DNA of 64,000 bases from Pseudoips prasinana. Its lineage: Eukaryota; Arthropoda; Insecta; Lepidoptera; Nolidae. The translations under genes and the position numbers were made by a program. The stretch spans positions 12,742,501 through 12,806,500 of the forward strand of contig OX621252.1 of NCBI GenBank assembly GCA_951640165.1. The letters are read 5' to 3'. The notes below the pieces were generated by a model. The model worked only from the letters and a program-made list of their open reading frames with translations. It did not search any database and was not told the origin of the DNA. This document shows, in pieces, positions 30,195 through 42,634 of this stretch (positions within the stretch are counted from its first letter, which is position 1; the number at the start of each line of letters is the position of its first letter).

Positions 30195-32500
30195 TAGAAG
30201 AAGAAGAAGAAGAAGTACACTTTATTGCAAAAATAAGTAAAACATAACAATGGTTACAAACAAGGACATAAACTTATTATGCAACTGGCGGCCTTATCGC
30301 TAAAAGCGATATCTTCCAGGCAACCGTTGTGCGTTGAATGGACCAGAATTGAAAATAACCTGATGAAGGTAGCAGAAGATGTACTAATTGCAATTAGAAG
30401 TTATTAATCTAAATTAATCTAATATTACGTACGAATACGTAACTAGAGTCATACGACTATACATATACATAAATAGATACATACATATAAATAGATAGAT
30501 ATATACATATGTATAAATATATTTACAAATATAAGTGTAAGGATATCATTTCACAATAGGAAAGCAGTATATTTATTGCCTAGTAGATATCGTCAAATAG
30601 TGCTGTTTCACCATATTTTTAAATACATGCTGTGATTGAGCGCACCTGATCTGTATTGGCAGCGCATTCCATAAGCGCACAGCTTGTACACTGAAGGATT
30701 TGTCGGTGAAATTAGTGGAATGCGCTGGCATTTTGAGTCGTAAGTTTTCTGAAGACCGCAAGAGTCTCGAATGAGTTGAGTGAAGAAACTTGAAACGTTC
30801 CTTGAGATAGAGAGGAGTAGCGGGATTGAACAGAATACTGTATAGAAGCGTGACAATGTGAGTATTCCGACGAAGTCTTATGGGCAGCCACTTGAGTTTA
30901 GTGCGAAATTCAGAGACGTGATCATATTTACGCAAACCAAATATGAATCGTATACAGAAGTTTTGAAGTCGCTCAAGTTTATCAAGTTGGTCCTCCGTGA
31001 CATCAAGATAACTGGTATCACCATAGTCAAGGATAGGGAGAAGCAAGGACTGCGCAAGTGCAATTTTGGTAGGAGTAGGGAGAAAGTTTCGTAGGCGCCT
31101 TAGGGAACTAGCAGAAGCAAACATCTTTCTGCTAACTTCTTGTATTTGTGGACCCCAGGAAAGAGTCTTGTCTATATAAATACCAAAATTTTTCACCTTG
31201 TCAGTATAAGGTATAACAGTGCCGTTGAAAACGACATGGGGAATTTGGGACCAATCAACATTAGTAATTTTCCGAGAGCTGCCAACAACAATGACTTGAC
31301 ACTTTTCTGGATTAACATTGATACCATATCTCATGCTCCACTTACTTATATGAGATAAGTCTTTGTTAATGACATTAATGGCTTCCGATAGCTTGTCAAA
31401 AGGTGTTTGGGTGTATATTTGAAGATCATTTGCGTAAAGGTGGTAGGCTGAAATAAGTTGGTCAGAAATAGCATTAATAAATATAGCGAAAAGCAAAGGA
31501 GATAAAACGCCACCCTGTGGTACACCAGCAGTAGTATCACACCAAGAAGAGAAAGAGTCTTCTATGCGAACCCGCTGCCGACGTCCAAACAGGTAACTGC
31601 GAAACCAGTCAATTACCGTTGGAGATATGTTAATAGAGCGTAAAATGGCCAAAAGGATGTCAAAATCTACCGTGTTAAAGGCATTGCTGAAGTCCAACAA
31701 TGTGAGCACTGTCATTTTGCCATTTTCCATGCCTGTCCTGATATCTTCCGTAACATTGATTAAGGCTGTGGTCGTACTGTGACCTGGACGAAAACCGGAT
31801 TGGTAAGGATTGAGGAGATTGTTCTTGCGTAGGAACACACTGAGTTGGTTATGGATGAGTCGCTCAAGAACTTTGGATAGAAAAGGAAGTATAGATATTG
31901 GACGGTACTGGGAAATTGAAGTGGGATGGGATTTCTTTGGTAAAGGAATGATATGTGCGTTTTTCCACAAGGATGGAAAGACACCACTAGAAATGGAAAA
32001 ATTGAGGATATGGCAGATAATGGGAAGGATTTCGTCAAGGATAGGTAGGATCATGTTACGGCTAATACAGTCGCTACCAATAGCATTAAAAGCTATTGAC
32101 AATACGCTCGTCTTAACATCACAAGCAGAGAATTGACTAAAGACAAAATGTGGAAAGTTAGGAGCCGGGAAAGATGATAAATAGTTGATTGTGGAGGTTT
32201 TTACAGTCCTGTCAAAGTTGGACGAAGATGAGAAGTGCTGATTAAGCAAGTTGAGGTCTAGGTCTTTGGGAATATTATCTTGTCGTGATTTTCCGACCCC
32301 CATAGATCTAAGAAATTTCCATACTTTCGCTGGGTCTCCATTTTGAACAGATTTATGAATATGCTGGCGTTGTGCATCCCTACACACCTTATTACAGTGA
32401 TTTCTTATACTGATATATTTATCCCGGTGATGATCAGTTTTTCGTATCTTCATTTTAGTTTTTGCTATAACTTTCTTATGGAGAAGTATTTTTATAGATA
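30195..32500 (-). mobile_element. Jockey-group LINE, 5'-truncated
   Basis: The 3' tail is a CTT repeat on the minus strand ((GAA)n at 30198-30215). The 3' UTR holds a stem ATCGCT/AGCGAT at 30296-30310 inside the familiar GGCGGCCTTATCGCT...CTTCCAGGCAACC block. The endonuclease is missing. Confidence 0.8.
30573..32453 (-). pseudogene. LINE reverse transcriptase with altered active site, 626 aa
   Basis: Open frame covering the endonuclease-RT linker, RT and C-terminal domain. RT motifs: IIPLPKKSHPTSISQYRPIS, LLDFSNAFNTVDFDIL, GVPQGGVLSPLLFAIFINAI. The catalytic box reads HLYANDLQIY where the group has HLYADDLQIY, so the first metal-binding Asp is Asn. The block-A Asp (LLDFSNAF) is kept. The C-terminus ends FSVQAVRLWNALPIQIRCAQ. 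The frame begins in the linker region, so the endonuclease is lost. A long frame with a changed catalytic residue suggests a recent insertion of an already defective copy, or a change after insertion. Confidence 0.85.
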
Positions 32501-32689
32501 ATTATATAGATAATTACTCCCAGACTCAGGAAAAACAGACATGTTCATGCACACAAATATGTGTCCTGGGAATGGAAGCCACGACCTGCGTCGTGAAAAG
32601 CAAACATTAACCAACCACGCCAAATATAAGTACGCTTTCTTGAGGCTACACGTTTCTAGAATACTGGCATATATTACGCCCAGCAAATA

Positions 32690-32995
32690 AGTATTGCCAT
32701 ACAGCGTGGTACTTTCAGACAATATGTAGTAAAAATATAGCTAAAATTTAAAATTTTGATACTTAAACCTACACATGATCCTTGACAATAACTTAATTTA
32801 AGTTAGTTAAATATCATTACTGTTATAAAATATATCTTATTGTAAATTATGTCCTACAATCCGTGTACCTAAGTATCTAATATACCTAGAAATAATTATT
32901 AATTAATTATATATTACTACGAACATGTTCTGACTATTTACAAGCGCTTTTTTAAAGTCTACGTGAATAAAAACCTTTTTATTTATTTTTTTTAT
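32690..32995. repeat. Repeat-X, uninterrupted copy
   Basis: Serves as the empty-site reference for 3360-4910 (CAATATGTAGTAAAAATATA, ACAATCCGTGTACCTAAGTA, AAAGTCTACGTGAATAAAAA). AT-rich, no coding frame, class unknown. Confidence 0.7.
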
Positions 32996-33660
32996 ATGAA
33001 CGTTATCAACGTCAGAAACTATAAAATAGGGTTTGTTTGCTTTTGTCTTTACATAATTTTTTTTTCCGTTGTCAATCATAATAATATAAAACTGTATTGA
33101 TTTAAATTAATATAAGTATAATTTATTATACATTTATGAACCTACGAGTAAATAACTATGATTCATTAAACGGATACTATTACATGGTTAGTGTATCTGC
33201 ATTAATATTAATTATAAACATACCTATTTACCTAAACCACACGCGTCAAAGTCACGTCAATTAATAAATTGAATGGTGGGTGTTTTACTTATACATATTA
33301 ATTTGTTATTGTTCATGATTTAAAATGGAAAACACTGCGACTTGATTATCTGTGTTTTTACCTTAAACTGACTTAATTGTTGGAAAAATTAACGACGACC
33401 AACAAAACAAAGTAGTATTAACTATTTATGCCAAGAAATAAACTGAAAGTTTTGTTGAATTACATATAACACTAGCTGTTACATGCGACTTCGTCCGTGA
33501 CAATTTTGAATGATGACCAATGTAACCTATAACAAAAAGTTCTAACATACGTGAAAGAGTCACTTTTAGAAACTGTAAAATGAATGTGAACAAATAATGA
33601 TCCAATTAAAATTAATAGTGCTAATAAAGTATGCAGGCTCATAGTATCAAGTAATGTTTT
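32996..33660. other. AT-rich stretch with Helitron-like 3' end
   Basis: CTAGCTGTTACATGCGACTTCGTCC at 33473 onward resembles the 3' end of the Helitron-like remnant at 1924-2178. Otherwise nothing recognised. Confidence 0.4.
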
Positions 33661-34635
33661 AATAGAATAGAATAGAATATCTTTATTTGCTTTGAATGTA
33701 GGTACAAACATTAGTTGTTAAAATACATTTTGAAGAATCCTTGTACATTCTGCCTTAATAAAGCATGCAAATTCATTTTTAAACTAAAAAGACATAGAGA
33801 CATTAATTTAAATTTGCTTATCATCTAGGAATTCTTGTAAGGTATAATAGCATTTTTCAGCTAGCAGTGCTGATAGGTCTTTTTTTAACCTTTCCAATGG
33901 GAGATCTTTAATGCTGTTTGGCAGCTTATTGAAGATGCCAAGGTGCCATATAAATAACACTTTTTCAAAAGACTGGTTTTGTATGCACCTGTACATAACG
34001 AATTCTGATATTACGATCTAAGACCTGTATTTCGTTGTCTAGTTCGGTTGAAGTATACAAATAAGTTTTTATTACATTTAACAAATAATGGTAACTCTAG
34101 GATGTACAGGGACGGTAAGGTTAGTAATTTACGAGACTTGAATGGTGAGTTATCTGTTACTTTCAGATTAAACATAGCCCTGAGGCAGCGTTTTTGAGCG
34201 TTAAAAATGCTTTCTCGTTCAGTACAATTGCCCCAAAAATTACACCAAATCTTAAAATGGAGAGTACTAAGCCATGATAAGCCACTAATAGTGTACGTAA
34301 ATTAACTTTTTTGGATAGGTAGTACAGCATATAAGCGGATGTACTGAGATTTCCAAAAATTTTGTCGTGGTTACTGTATCTACTGTTTGACCATTATAAT
34401 TTATATTCTTCAAACCTACGGGTATTCGTTGGTAAAAGTGCATGATTTTGGTTTTTTTAATATTAATAACTAGATTATTTTCGTCAAACCATTTTACTAA
34501 ACTATTAAGGGTATTATTAATGTCATTTTCATAGGATTGTTTATTTGAGCATTTGATAAGAGATGTGCTATCGTCAGCAAATAATACCATCGGATAAGGT
34601 ATTTTACGTGGCAGGTTATTTATATATAGCAAAAT
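33661..34635 (-). pseudogene. LINE remnant with broken RT
   Basis: The tail at the left is an AATAG repeat (33663-33678). A C-terminal piece (33808-33996) reads GIFNKLPNSIKDLPLERLKK then LLAEKCYYTLQEF. An RT piece (34285-34632) reads MLYINNLPRKIPYPMVLFAD with FADD present, then KWFDENNLVINIKKTKIMHF. The pieces are out of frame with each other and the 5' half is gone. Same group as 3474-4735. Confidence 0.8.
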
Positions 34636-34639
34636 TTAT

Positions 34640-34977
34640 ATAAGTTCAACATTCAGAAAAAAAAATTTAACACAACAGAAAAAACACTTTTAAAGCATAT
34701 TTTCATAATACAGGTTTGACCGATTAACACATAAGCATAGTTTTGTAGACGTCTTTTCATTGACCTACAATTTTAGAATTTAGCACCAAGATAAAGGAAA
34801 AAAGAGAAAATTATCGATTTTTGATACATGTCATTTGCTGTCAAGCAGTGTCAACGTAAAATTGAGCTTCTTATTCTGTAAGAAGAAAAGCATACACACA
34901 CAAGAAAGGTCATATATATATATTAATTCACTTATAATCTATCCCACATGATAAGAGCAAGGAAACACTAATTGATT
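34640..34977. other. AT-rich non-coding stretch
   Basis: No gene or repeat family recognised. Confidence 0.5.
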
Positions 34978-35880
34978 TTACAAAACAATGCGTTTAACTT
35001 CAAAAATGTTACAGTTTTCATACAAACTTACATTCCTTATTTTACGCCCTTAGGGGTGGGATTCCCAAAATCCCGAAATATATATTTTAAGTTTTTAACT
35101 TCAAGGCCAAATACCAATTTTCATGCGTTTAATTTCAAAAATGTTTCATTTTTCATACAGAATTACAACCCATATTCAAGTCCTTAGGGGAAGGATTCCC
35201 ATAAATCCTGAAATATAAATTAATTATTTTTAACTGGAAGACCAAATACCAATTTTCATGCGTTTAACTTCAAAGATGTCACAGTTTTCATACAAACTTA
35301 CATTCCTTATTTTACGCCCTTAAGGGTGGAATTTCCAAAAATCCTGAATTACATATTTTTTAAGTTATACTTCTTTTGGCGCGATGGAGAAAAATAATGA
35401 GAGTGAATTTTTTCGATGCGCGCGCACACCGACACCAAAAAATTTAACAGCATGAAGTTAGTTCTAGGTGGTATGAGAGTGAATTTTTACTCTCATACCA
35501 CGTAAAAATAACAGCATGACGTTAGTTCTAGGTAGTATGAAATATTAAAAAGTATAACTTCTAACGCGTGTACATAAGTACACACAAGTTTTTTTTATAT
35601 TTTACTGAAAGGTCAAATAGGTACCAATTTGCATACTCTATAATTAAAACAATTTTCATGCGTTTAACTTAAAAAATGTTACACTTTCATACAAACTTAT
35701 ATCCCCTATTTTACGCCCTTAGGGGTAGAATTTCCAAAAACACTGAAACATCTATTTTTTCATTTTTAACTGAAAGGCCAACTGATTGAACCAATATTCA
35801 TGTTTCTACCTTAAAAAATGTTACACTTTCATACAAACTTACATCTCCTAATTTACCCCCTTAGGAGATGCGTATCCAAA
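34978..35880 (+). repeat. Tandem array of about 140-bp units, split by MITE-M
   Basis: Units carry TTTTCATGCGTTTAACTTCA, TCATACAAACTTACAT and TTTACGCCCTTAGGGGTGG. Unit starts near 34988, 35125 and 35262 (period about 137), then 35657 and about 35803 after the inserted MITE-M at 35362-35595. No host coding frame. Confidence 0.75.
35362..35595 (-). mobile_element. MITE-M copy 1
   Basis: AAGTTATACTTCTTTTGGCGCG at the left and GTGTACATAAGTACACACAAG at the right. Inside are CGATGCGCGCGCACACCGAC and a secondary hairpin GTGGTATGAGAGT/ACTCTCATACCAC at about 35468-35502. Confidence 0.65.
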
Positions 35881-36109
35881 AATCATTTCTTAGTGCTCTC
35901 CCCTACGTTACAAAAGGAACCCCTGTGCAAATTGTCAAGTTTCTAACCCTTATAGTTTAGGCTCTGCGTTGATATATACATATGTCAGTGAGTCAGTTTT
36001 GCCTGTTATATATATATATAGTTTACAACTTCTTTAAGAAAATCGACTGGAACAAAATTGCTTGGGACAATTCGATAAAAAAACAGTTATCACAATTGGT
36101 TAAAAAAAA

Positions 36110-36312
36110 AAACTTGTGTGTACTTATGTACATACAAGTTTAATAATTACTTAATACTTACTTAATATACAACTTGAACATAGTTATCAATTTTCATACC
36201 ACCTAGAACTAACTTCATGCTGTTAAATTTTTTGGTGTCGGTGTGCGCGCGCATCGTAAAAATTCACTCTCATCATTTTTCTCCATCGCGCTAAAAGAAG
36301 TATAACTTCAAC
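36110..36312 (+). mobile_element. MITE-M copy 2
   Basis: The reverse complement of copy 1 in order: ACTTGTGTGTACTTATGTAC, GGTGTCGGTGTGCGCGCGCA, AAAGAAGTATAACTTC. The two lie about 520 bp apart in inverted orientation. Confidence 0.65.
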
Positions 36313-37052
36313 ACCGGACATATCGCGTAACATACATACATAATATGTATGTTACGCGATTAATGTTTTGTTTCATTTTCAGGGCCAACTGCGCTTTAAT
36401 ACTAAATTATCTTATCTGACCCTTTTTTAGGTTATATCAACAAGTATTATATTTGTGCCCATTTATATAAAAGCCGTAATGGAAAACTGAATGAAACGGT
36501 CGAAGACACCTAGGAAACATAGTAGGTAATTAAGATTTTGATTGCTAACCAACTTCAAAAGAAAGGAGTTTATTAATTTGACTGTATAGTTGTATACATA
36601 TTATAAAATATAAGACTGGTTTCGAAACCTAACCATCCAGTATATAAATAGTCGTATTTATATTCACTTAAATGAAAATAGTTTTATATAAATATGATTA
36701 ACAGCAGCAACCAGACCGTATTTGGCCACTTATTGTTATGTATTATTGAAAAAAATAGACTTTATTTTCATATATTATCTCATTTTGAAATAAACGGGTT
36801 AAAACAAATTAAATTAACTACTACTACTGAGAAACATAACGGTAGAATATGTACAACCTACCTTTATATATTTTTTTAACTAAAACCAGTAATATTTTTA
36901 ATTTGGTATTACTAAATCACTATTTACCTAGAACGCACTAATTTTCTTTATTGGTATATTATTTTTATTTTATATTATTTAATATAAGTAATGGTTTTTT
37001 TTAAAGTAAATAAGTAAAACAAAATTAGCTCAAAAAAGAAAAAATCATAAAT
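36313..37052. other. AT-rich non-coding stretch
   Basis: An inverted pair CGCGTAACATACAT/ATGTATGTTACGCG lies near 36325-36359. Otherwise nothing recognised. Confidence 0.5.
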
Positions 37053-37110
37053 CATATCGTCCAATGGGAATCGAACCCTCTATCAAAGCGGGGTGGGCGC
37101 TCTGCTGTTA
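37053..37110 (-). repeat. tRNA-like remnant
   Basis: The minus strand reads AGCAGAGCGCCC (A-box-like) and GAGGGTTCGATTCCCA (B box). There is no full cloverleaf or acceptor pairing, so a SINE-head relic rather than a tRNA gene. Confidence 0.4.
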
Positions 37111-37414
37111 AATTAAAAATCTACAAATTTATTTAAGATTTCGGGGGATTTATATTTTTCCCGGTTCTACATTTATATATAAAAGTATCATTTGATTGTC
37201 AAATAAAATTCTTTCTTCTTTTCAAAATTCGGTAAAAAATACTTCACAATATAATGAAGATTATCAAATAATGTAGAGATATAAAAAAAAAAATACACCA
37301 AAATTATAGACGTGCCTCACCTTAAATTGAGCCCATAAACTATTCAGAACATTAAACATGTCGGTATAGTAAGGTTCAGGGACGAGGTTGGATTTATTTG
37401 TGATGTAAAATAAT

Positions 37415-37690
37415 AATGTCCTCCTGACCGAATTTTGGCTATGGCGCGGCGGCCGGTCTCATAGGGACAGTTTCTATTATCACACAGTATCTATTATATC
37501 ACTTTCATGATCCGATGGGACGACTAGCGATACGACCGGAAAGAAGACAGGTACAGGATCGACGGCGAGATTGCAGTACCGCCATATTCCAGGATTCTGA
37601 TAGAAAGGAATTTTATTATCAGAAAAAAACCCGAAATGGAAGGATTTGTACCCAGAACCTCAATGTTTGCGGTGGAACATCCTAGACTAA
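37415..37690 (-). repeat. SINE-D, decayed
   Basis: TCCTCCTGACCGAATTTTGG, CATGATCCGATGGGACGACT and CGACCGGAAAGAAG follow 2360-2735 in order. The head is decayed. Confidence 0.65.
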
Positions 37691-37944
37691 CGAGCCAGTC
37701 AAAAATCGTATATACTCGTTCTGAGTCTGGGGGTGTATTGTCTGTGACTTGCATGTGTATAAAGTCCCCGCGATACCTAAATTCTAACTAAGTTTAATTA
37801 GAATTTTTGTCTCAAATTGCACAAATTGAATATTCAAATAGTTAAAAGTTTGAAAGTGTTGAAAATACATCTAGGCATATATTGCGAAGAGCAGATTAAG
37901 ATGTTTAACCATGTGAGGGTTCAGGTGATCCACTGTACCAATAT

Positions 37945-38200
37945 TTTTACTCGCTGTGCCCTGCGGTTTTACCCGCGTTAAATTTTATGAATTATCACAG
38001 CTCCTCCCCCATAAGTGATATTGTGATAATATGTAGCCTATATGTTGACCCGACCTCTTAGTAATATTTATGCAAAATTTGAAGTAAATCCATGCAGTAC
38101 TTTTTGAGCTTAGCCCGGACATACATACAGACGAACAGACAAAAATTCTAAAAACTATATTTTTGGCTTCGATAACGATTGTAGATCACACCTATCCTTT
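37945..38200 (-). mobile_element. Helitron-B-like 3' end
   Basis: CTGTGCCCTGCGGTTTTACCCGCG at the left keeps the terminal hairpin of Helitron-B on the minus strand, but CTAG has become CTCG. The inner sequence differs. Confidence 0.45.
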
Positions 38201-38324
38201 CCTTTTAAAAAAATATTCAATGTACAGTTTTGACTTCCCTACGATTTTATTATATGTATAGATATTTGGTGGTAGTTTGATTATAATATAAAATTAATAA
38301 TCACATGTAACATCAAAATCATCA

Positions 38325-38590
38325 TTTCAGCCCACTGACGTCCATAAAAAGGAAAATGACTCTCCAAAAGATTTCGACATAGGAGTTGTGCCTATAATTT
38401 GTAGGGACATATGTCATAATCGCCACGCTTGGCAAACGGGTTGGCGATCGCAGTATGATGGGGATGGTATACAGAGAGATGCCGCTGCCCGTACTGAGGG
38501 AGATATTCCCCTTGGATGAAATCTACGCCCTCCACGGGATGAGATGGGGTTCTGATATTCTTTGCCGTCAACCACACAGTGAATTAATAA
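38325..38590 (+). repeat. Repeat-R copy
   Basis: ATCGCCACGCTTGGCAAACG, GGTTGGCGATCGCAGTATGA and CCACGGGATGAGATGGGG. Orientation opposite to 5712-5933. Confidence 0.7.
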
Positions 38591-40129
38591 ACTTAATCAA
38601 AAGACTACTGTTTATTAAAAATACAATCTATATAATTGTGTTAAACTATTCAACGCAAAATGTTTCGACCGTTTGGTATTGAACTTATCAAGACTTAGAT
38701 TCCAAAAAGGCGGTTTTTTTACTAACCGACTTTATAATGAGATATTTTGGGCTATGTGCAACAGAATTTTTTCGTGTGTAATTCATGGTTAACGATGTTA
38801 GTGATTGTTTAATGGGACTTTTAGGAAAGGCTCCAGATTAGAGATGTAAAATTACTGAATATGACTAGTCACAATTGTCAGAAACCTTAAATGAGCGGTC
38901 ATTTACTGTCAAATTCTGCCAATTTGACTGAAATATTATTGTCTATTCTTGACTACCACCCAATTATTTATTTATTTATGTACCCAATTTATATGCAAGT
39001 TTAAATGAAGCAACGTTTTATTTTGTATTATATCATGAGAGGATAAGACGACATCAAACTCGATGAGCGAGGCGATGCGACGTTGCCATTTTGTCTTAAA
39101 TACACGCATGATTAGAATTGTAAAATGATTAACACTATATAATAATACTATAAATCATTAAAGCCACTTTTTGTTTCAATTTAGAAGTTGCAGACTTTTA
39201 TCAATGACTAAAACTTAAAAGGTAGGTACTAAAATATTACTGAAATCAAAATGACTGTAAATGACAATTTTTGACAGTTAATGACCATTTTTGACCAATT
39301 TGATCGTAAATAGCAGTCAATCTAATTCAGTTACTTTAATCATTTTCAACACAACTCCAGATAAAGTAGGTTCTATTGGATGGTACAAACTTAAGATTTA
39401 TGCAGCTGAAGACGCTTGTACTTTTTCAAAAACTTTTCAAAATCTTTTCAAGTATCTGAAGAATGCATGGTACTATTAAAAAAACTAAAAAAAAAATCTT
39501 CGCCTCATAATTTGTTGGTCCTGCTTTTTCAGGTATTTTTAAACAGTGGAGAGATGGTAGGTAGCGCATCACTGAATTGATCTATACTAAACCATATTCA
39601 GTCCCACTGTCCTGTATGTAATACCTTTCATTAATATTATTTCATACCTTTGACAAGAAGATTAAAATGGGCTGTTCATGCAATTTGTCATTGCGAATTA
39701 TAGTAAAGCGGATTTGTGTTTTGAATGTCCTGTTTTGATTTATTTTAGTAGGTATTACGTTTTATTGAAGTAATGGAAAACCTTTAATAACCACAGTCAT
39801 ATTATCGCATTTGTAATTATTCCATACAATAAATAGAGAAACATTTGAAAATCATATATGGTAATATATATAAATATTATTATTAAAACTGGCGCGAGGA
39901 CCTAATATAGCAAAAGCTGAACGGATAATTACGTCAGTTACTCATATTTTTTTTAATAGGTATTATAAATAATGTGTATTTGTAGAATTATATACAACTA
40001 CAATACAATGTATATAATTGTAATTTAGGAAACGGATTAAACAATTTAAAAGACCTATAAATAGTACCTAGTTCTGAGTCTAGATGTACCTACTTTGTGT
40101 CCGTCAGTTATATATCTAATTAAATAAAT
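38591..40129. other. AT-rich non-coding stretch
   Basis: No gene or repeat family recognised. 39240-39300 has short AATGAC(A/C)ATTTTTGAC-type direct repeats. Confidence 0.45.
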
Positions 40130-40378
40130 AAATATCCTGGGACATTCTGTACACACGGCCATCTGATCCAAACTAAGCAGAGCTTGTACTATGGAAATCA
40201 GATAATATACTACATATACTACTTGTTCTTTCTAAATACATGCTTATATCGATAATTACACACAGACTCAGGACAAACAGACATGTTCATGCACACAAAT
40301 ATCTGTCCTGGGTGGGAATCGAACCCTCGACCTCCGGCGTGAAAAGCAAGCATTTGCAAACTACGCCAACAGGGCACG
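40130..40378 (-). repeat. SINE-B
   Basis: Full layout: tail CCTGGGACATTCTGTACACA, body with ACTCAGGACAAACAGACATG, head with GGGAATCGAACCCTCGAC. Confidence 0.85.
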
Positions 40379-40407
40379 CCAGAATTATGATACGCGAAAG
40401 TTTAAAA

Positions 40408-40650
40408 TAATAATAATATCTAGGGACAATGTCACACAGATCATCTTAGCCCCAAACTAAGCGAAGCTTGTACTATGGGTACCAGGCGACGATATACATA
40501 CTTATATAGACAGATAAATACTTAAATACATAGAAAACTTCCATGACAAATATTCGTGCTCATTACACAAATATTTGCACTTACCGGGATTCGAACGCAG
40601 GACCACCAGCTTCGTAGGCAGGAGCACTACCAACTAGGCTACGGTGACCG
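40408..40650 (-). repeat. SINE-A
   Basis: Full layout as at 1282-1534, with the head at the right (GGACCACCAGCTTCGTAGGC). Confidence 0.85.
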
Positions 40651-40671
40651 TCTATAAAAGTATAAAGTTTA

Positions 40672-40745
40672 AAAAGTACCCCGCGACACAGGGATTAATT
40701 TCCTTAAGGCGGGCGTTGTCTTTTTAATTTTGTTCTACACGAAGC
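40672..40745 (+). repeat. SINE-C fragment
   Basis: AAAGTACCCCGCGACACAGG and AATTTCCTTAAGGCGGGCG match part of the SINE-C body, inverted relative to 15090-15312. Confidence 0.45.
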
Positions 40746-42364
40746 TATCCCGCGGAAAGTACCGCGCGGCGAGTGTGGTACCTACTATTACATTTAGCTT
40801 GGCACCGACTTCAAACCTATCAGTAGGTAGCACATACAAATTATAGTATTTCATTAGGTAATATTAAATGTATTAGGTTCGCATAAAATATGTATTAAAG
40901 TAAATCTTTATCAAGATATTTTTCATACTTTTTAGTTTTTGAAGTTGGTTTTTTTTTGTTGTTACTTTTTAGTGTCTATCAATGGGTAGGCCTAGGAACG
41001 GTGCCGCGTGCCTCAAAACATAGGTCCCAACAAACAGGAACGGAAAAAAGAAATATCCTCCGAATAAATGTTGTTCGAAGATCTATTTCTCGTTCTTGTG
41101 AGATCGAGATGAACGTTTGTAAACTAAGAAAAATTACATAAAATTACCTTCACTCTAAGAAACACTTGCACAGTATAAGTCTAGACTTGCTAAGATAGAG
41201 ACTGTCTGAACAGCATGCGCATAGGTCAGGTCTTATTTATCACTATCTAGCTAACAAGAATGTGTGTGGAGAGCTCATAGACTTGGTCTTATTAATGATC
41301 GATTAACCAACGAGTGTACAGAGCAGAACGCTCATAGCCTAGGCCGTATTGATGATCAAGTAGACAACGTGTCTGCTGAGCCTATATAAATAAAACTGGC
41401 AGCTATTTCGCATCAAAATAAAAAACTTGTGTGTACTTATGTACACGCGTTAGAAGTTATACTTCTTAATATACAACTTGAACATAGTTTTCAATTTTCA
41501 TACCACCTAGAACTAACTTCATGCTGTTAAATATTTTGGTGTCGGTGTGCGCGCGCATCGTAAAAATTCACTCTCATCATTTTTCTCCATCGCGCCAAAA
41601 GAAGTATAACTTCAAAAAGAATCACGTAAGTCGGTTCATAAATTTTAGCGACTGTGCTGCTGGTGCCGACTCTACTGCTGGAGCTGACTGTACTGCTCTG
41701 CTGAGTACACTGCTGGTGTACCTCAAATAAAGATTATATGTGTTCTTTGGTTAAGTATAGGATGAAGTATAAGGTTAAGGTAAGAAGGTTTGGCAGTTGT
41801 ATACAAATTACATCATCTAACTGCCTCGACGTCCAATAGAAATAAAACTATAACCATTTAATAGCTTAACAGCCATTGAATTAATACCATTTATCCGTAA
41901 CATAGACTTATCCATTTGTTAGGCACATTGCCGCAGTTATATATCCATGTAATCGGCGACGTACAAAATGCGCGTGTGCTAAAAGGTGCGCCTACATGCG
42001 CTTCCAAAAACGAGCTTATACGCGCGTATTAAACGCTAATCTGAATTAAAGAAACACTTGTTCAGTACGATTCTATCTAGACAGGCTAAGATTTAAAAAC
42101 GTCTGTGCCAAAAACAATTATAACGTCCACATAAACGAAAACTTTAATAGAAACATGTTTGTAAAATGTAAACTACTAGGCCAAACTATGTAAAATTTTA
42201 TGGGACCAATTGGCAACTATTCCGCATGAAAATAAATAAGAATCACGTAAATCGTATCATAAATCTCATAAATACCGATCAACTTGAGAACCTCTTCCTT
42301 TTGAAGTCGGTTAAAAAATTCCAATCAACTCGAGAACGTCCTCTTTTTGAAGTCGGTTAAAAAT
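40746..42364. repeat. Repeat-rich region with ACCGACTTCAAA-type ends
   Basis: ACCGACTTCAAA at 40805 and TTTTGAAGTCGGTTAAAAA near 42345 are inverted relatives. AGCTATTTCGCATCAAAAT near 41402 and AACTATTCCGCATGAAAATA near 42213 show an internal duplication, each followed by GAATCACGTAA, with MITE-M inserted in the first. No coding frame recognised; class unknown. Confidence 0.45.
41424..41618 (+). mobile_element. MITE-M copy 3
   Basis: ACTTGTGTGTACTTATGTAC, then GAAGTTATACTTCTT, GGTGTCGGTGTGCGCGCGCA and the inverted end AAGAAGTATAACTTC. The uninterrupted relative at 42213-42255 reads AAAATAAATAAGAATCACGT, giving an approximate empty site. Confidence 0.7.
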
Positions 42365-42560
42365 ATTACTCCTCGCCGATTTACGGCTATGGCGAAGGCC
42401 AATCTCAGAACATATTTTAGTGCTTGAGTGTGTGCACAACATGGGAGCATTCTCAACCCCTCACTGTCAAACTGGAGAGCTGGTGATTTAAACGCAGGAC
42501 TGACAGCTACATCAGCTCCAAGAGAAAAGGGTGTCACACCGCCAACATCCAGACTCCGGG
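42365..42560 (-). repeat. SINE-D remnant
   Basis: CTCCTCGCCGATTTACGGCT, TAGTGCTTGAGTGTGTGCAC and GTGTCACACCGCCAACATCC follow the SINE-D order with decay. Confidence 0.5.
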
Positions 42561-42634
42561 CTGACTTTTCTTAACAGAATAACCCAATAGCACTCAATTT
42601 CATTTCATTTCATTTATTCAATTACAATTTTTTT

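Larger units (their letters stand above)
30085..32625 (-). repeat. SINE-B split by a LINE
   Basis: The left part (30085-30195) is the SINE-B tail and body. The right part (about 32500-32625) resumes at GATAATTACTCCCAGACTCA and runs to the head (CCAACCACGCCAAA). Confidence 0.75.
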
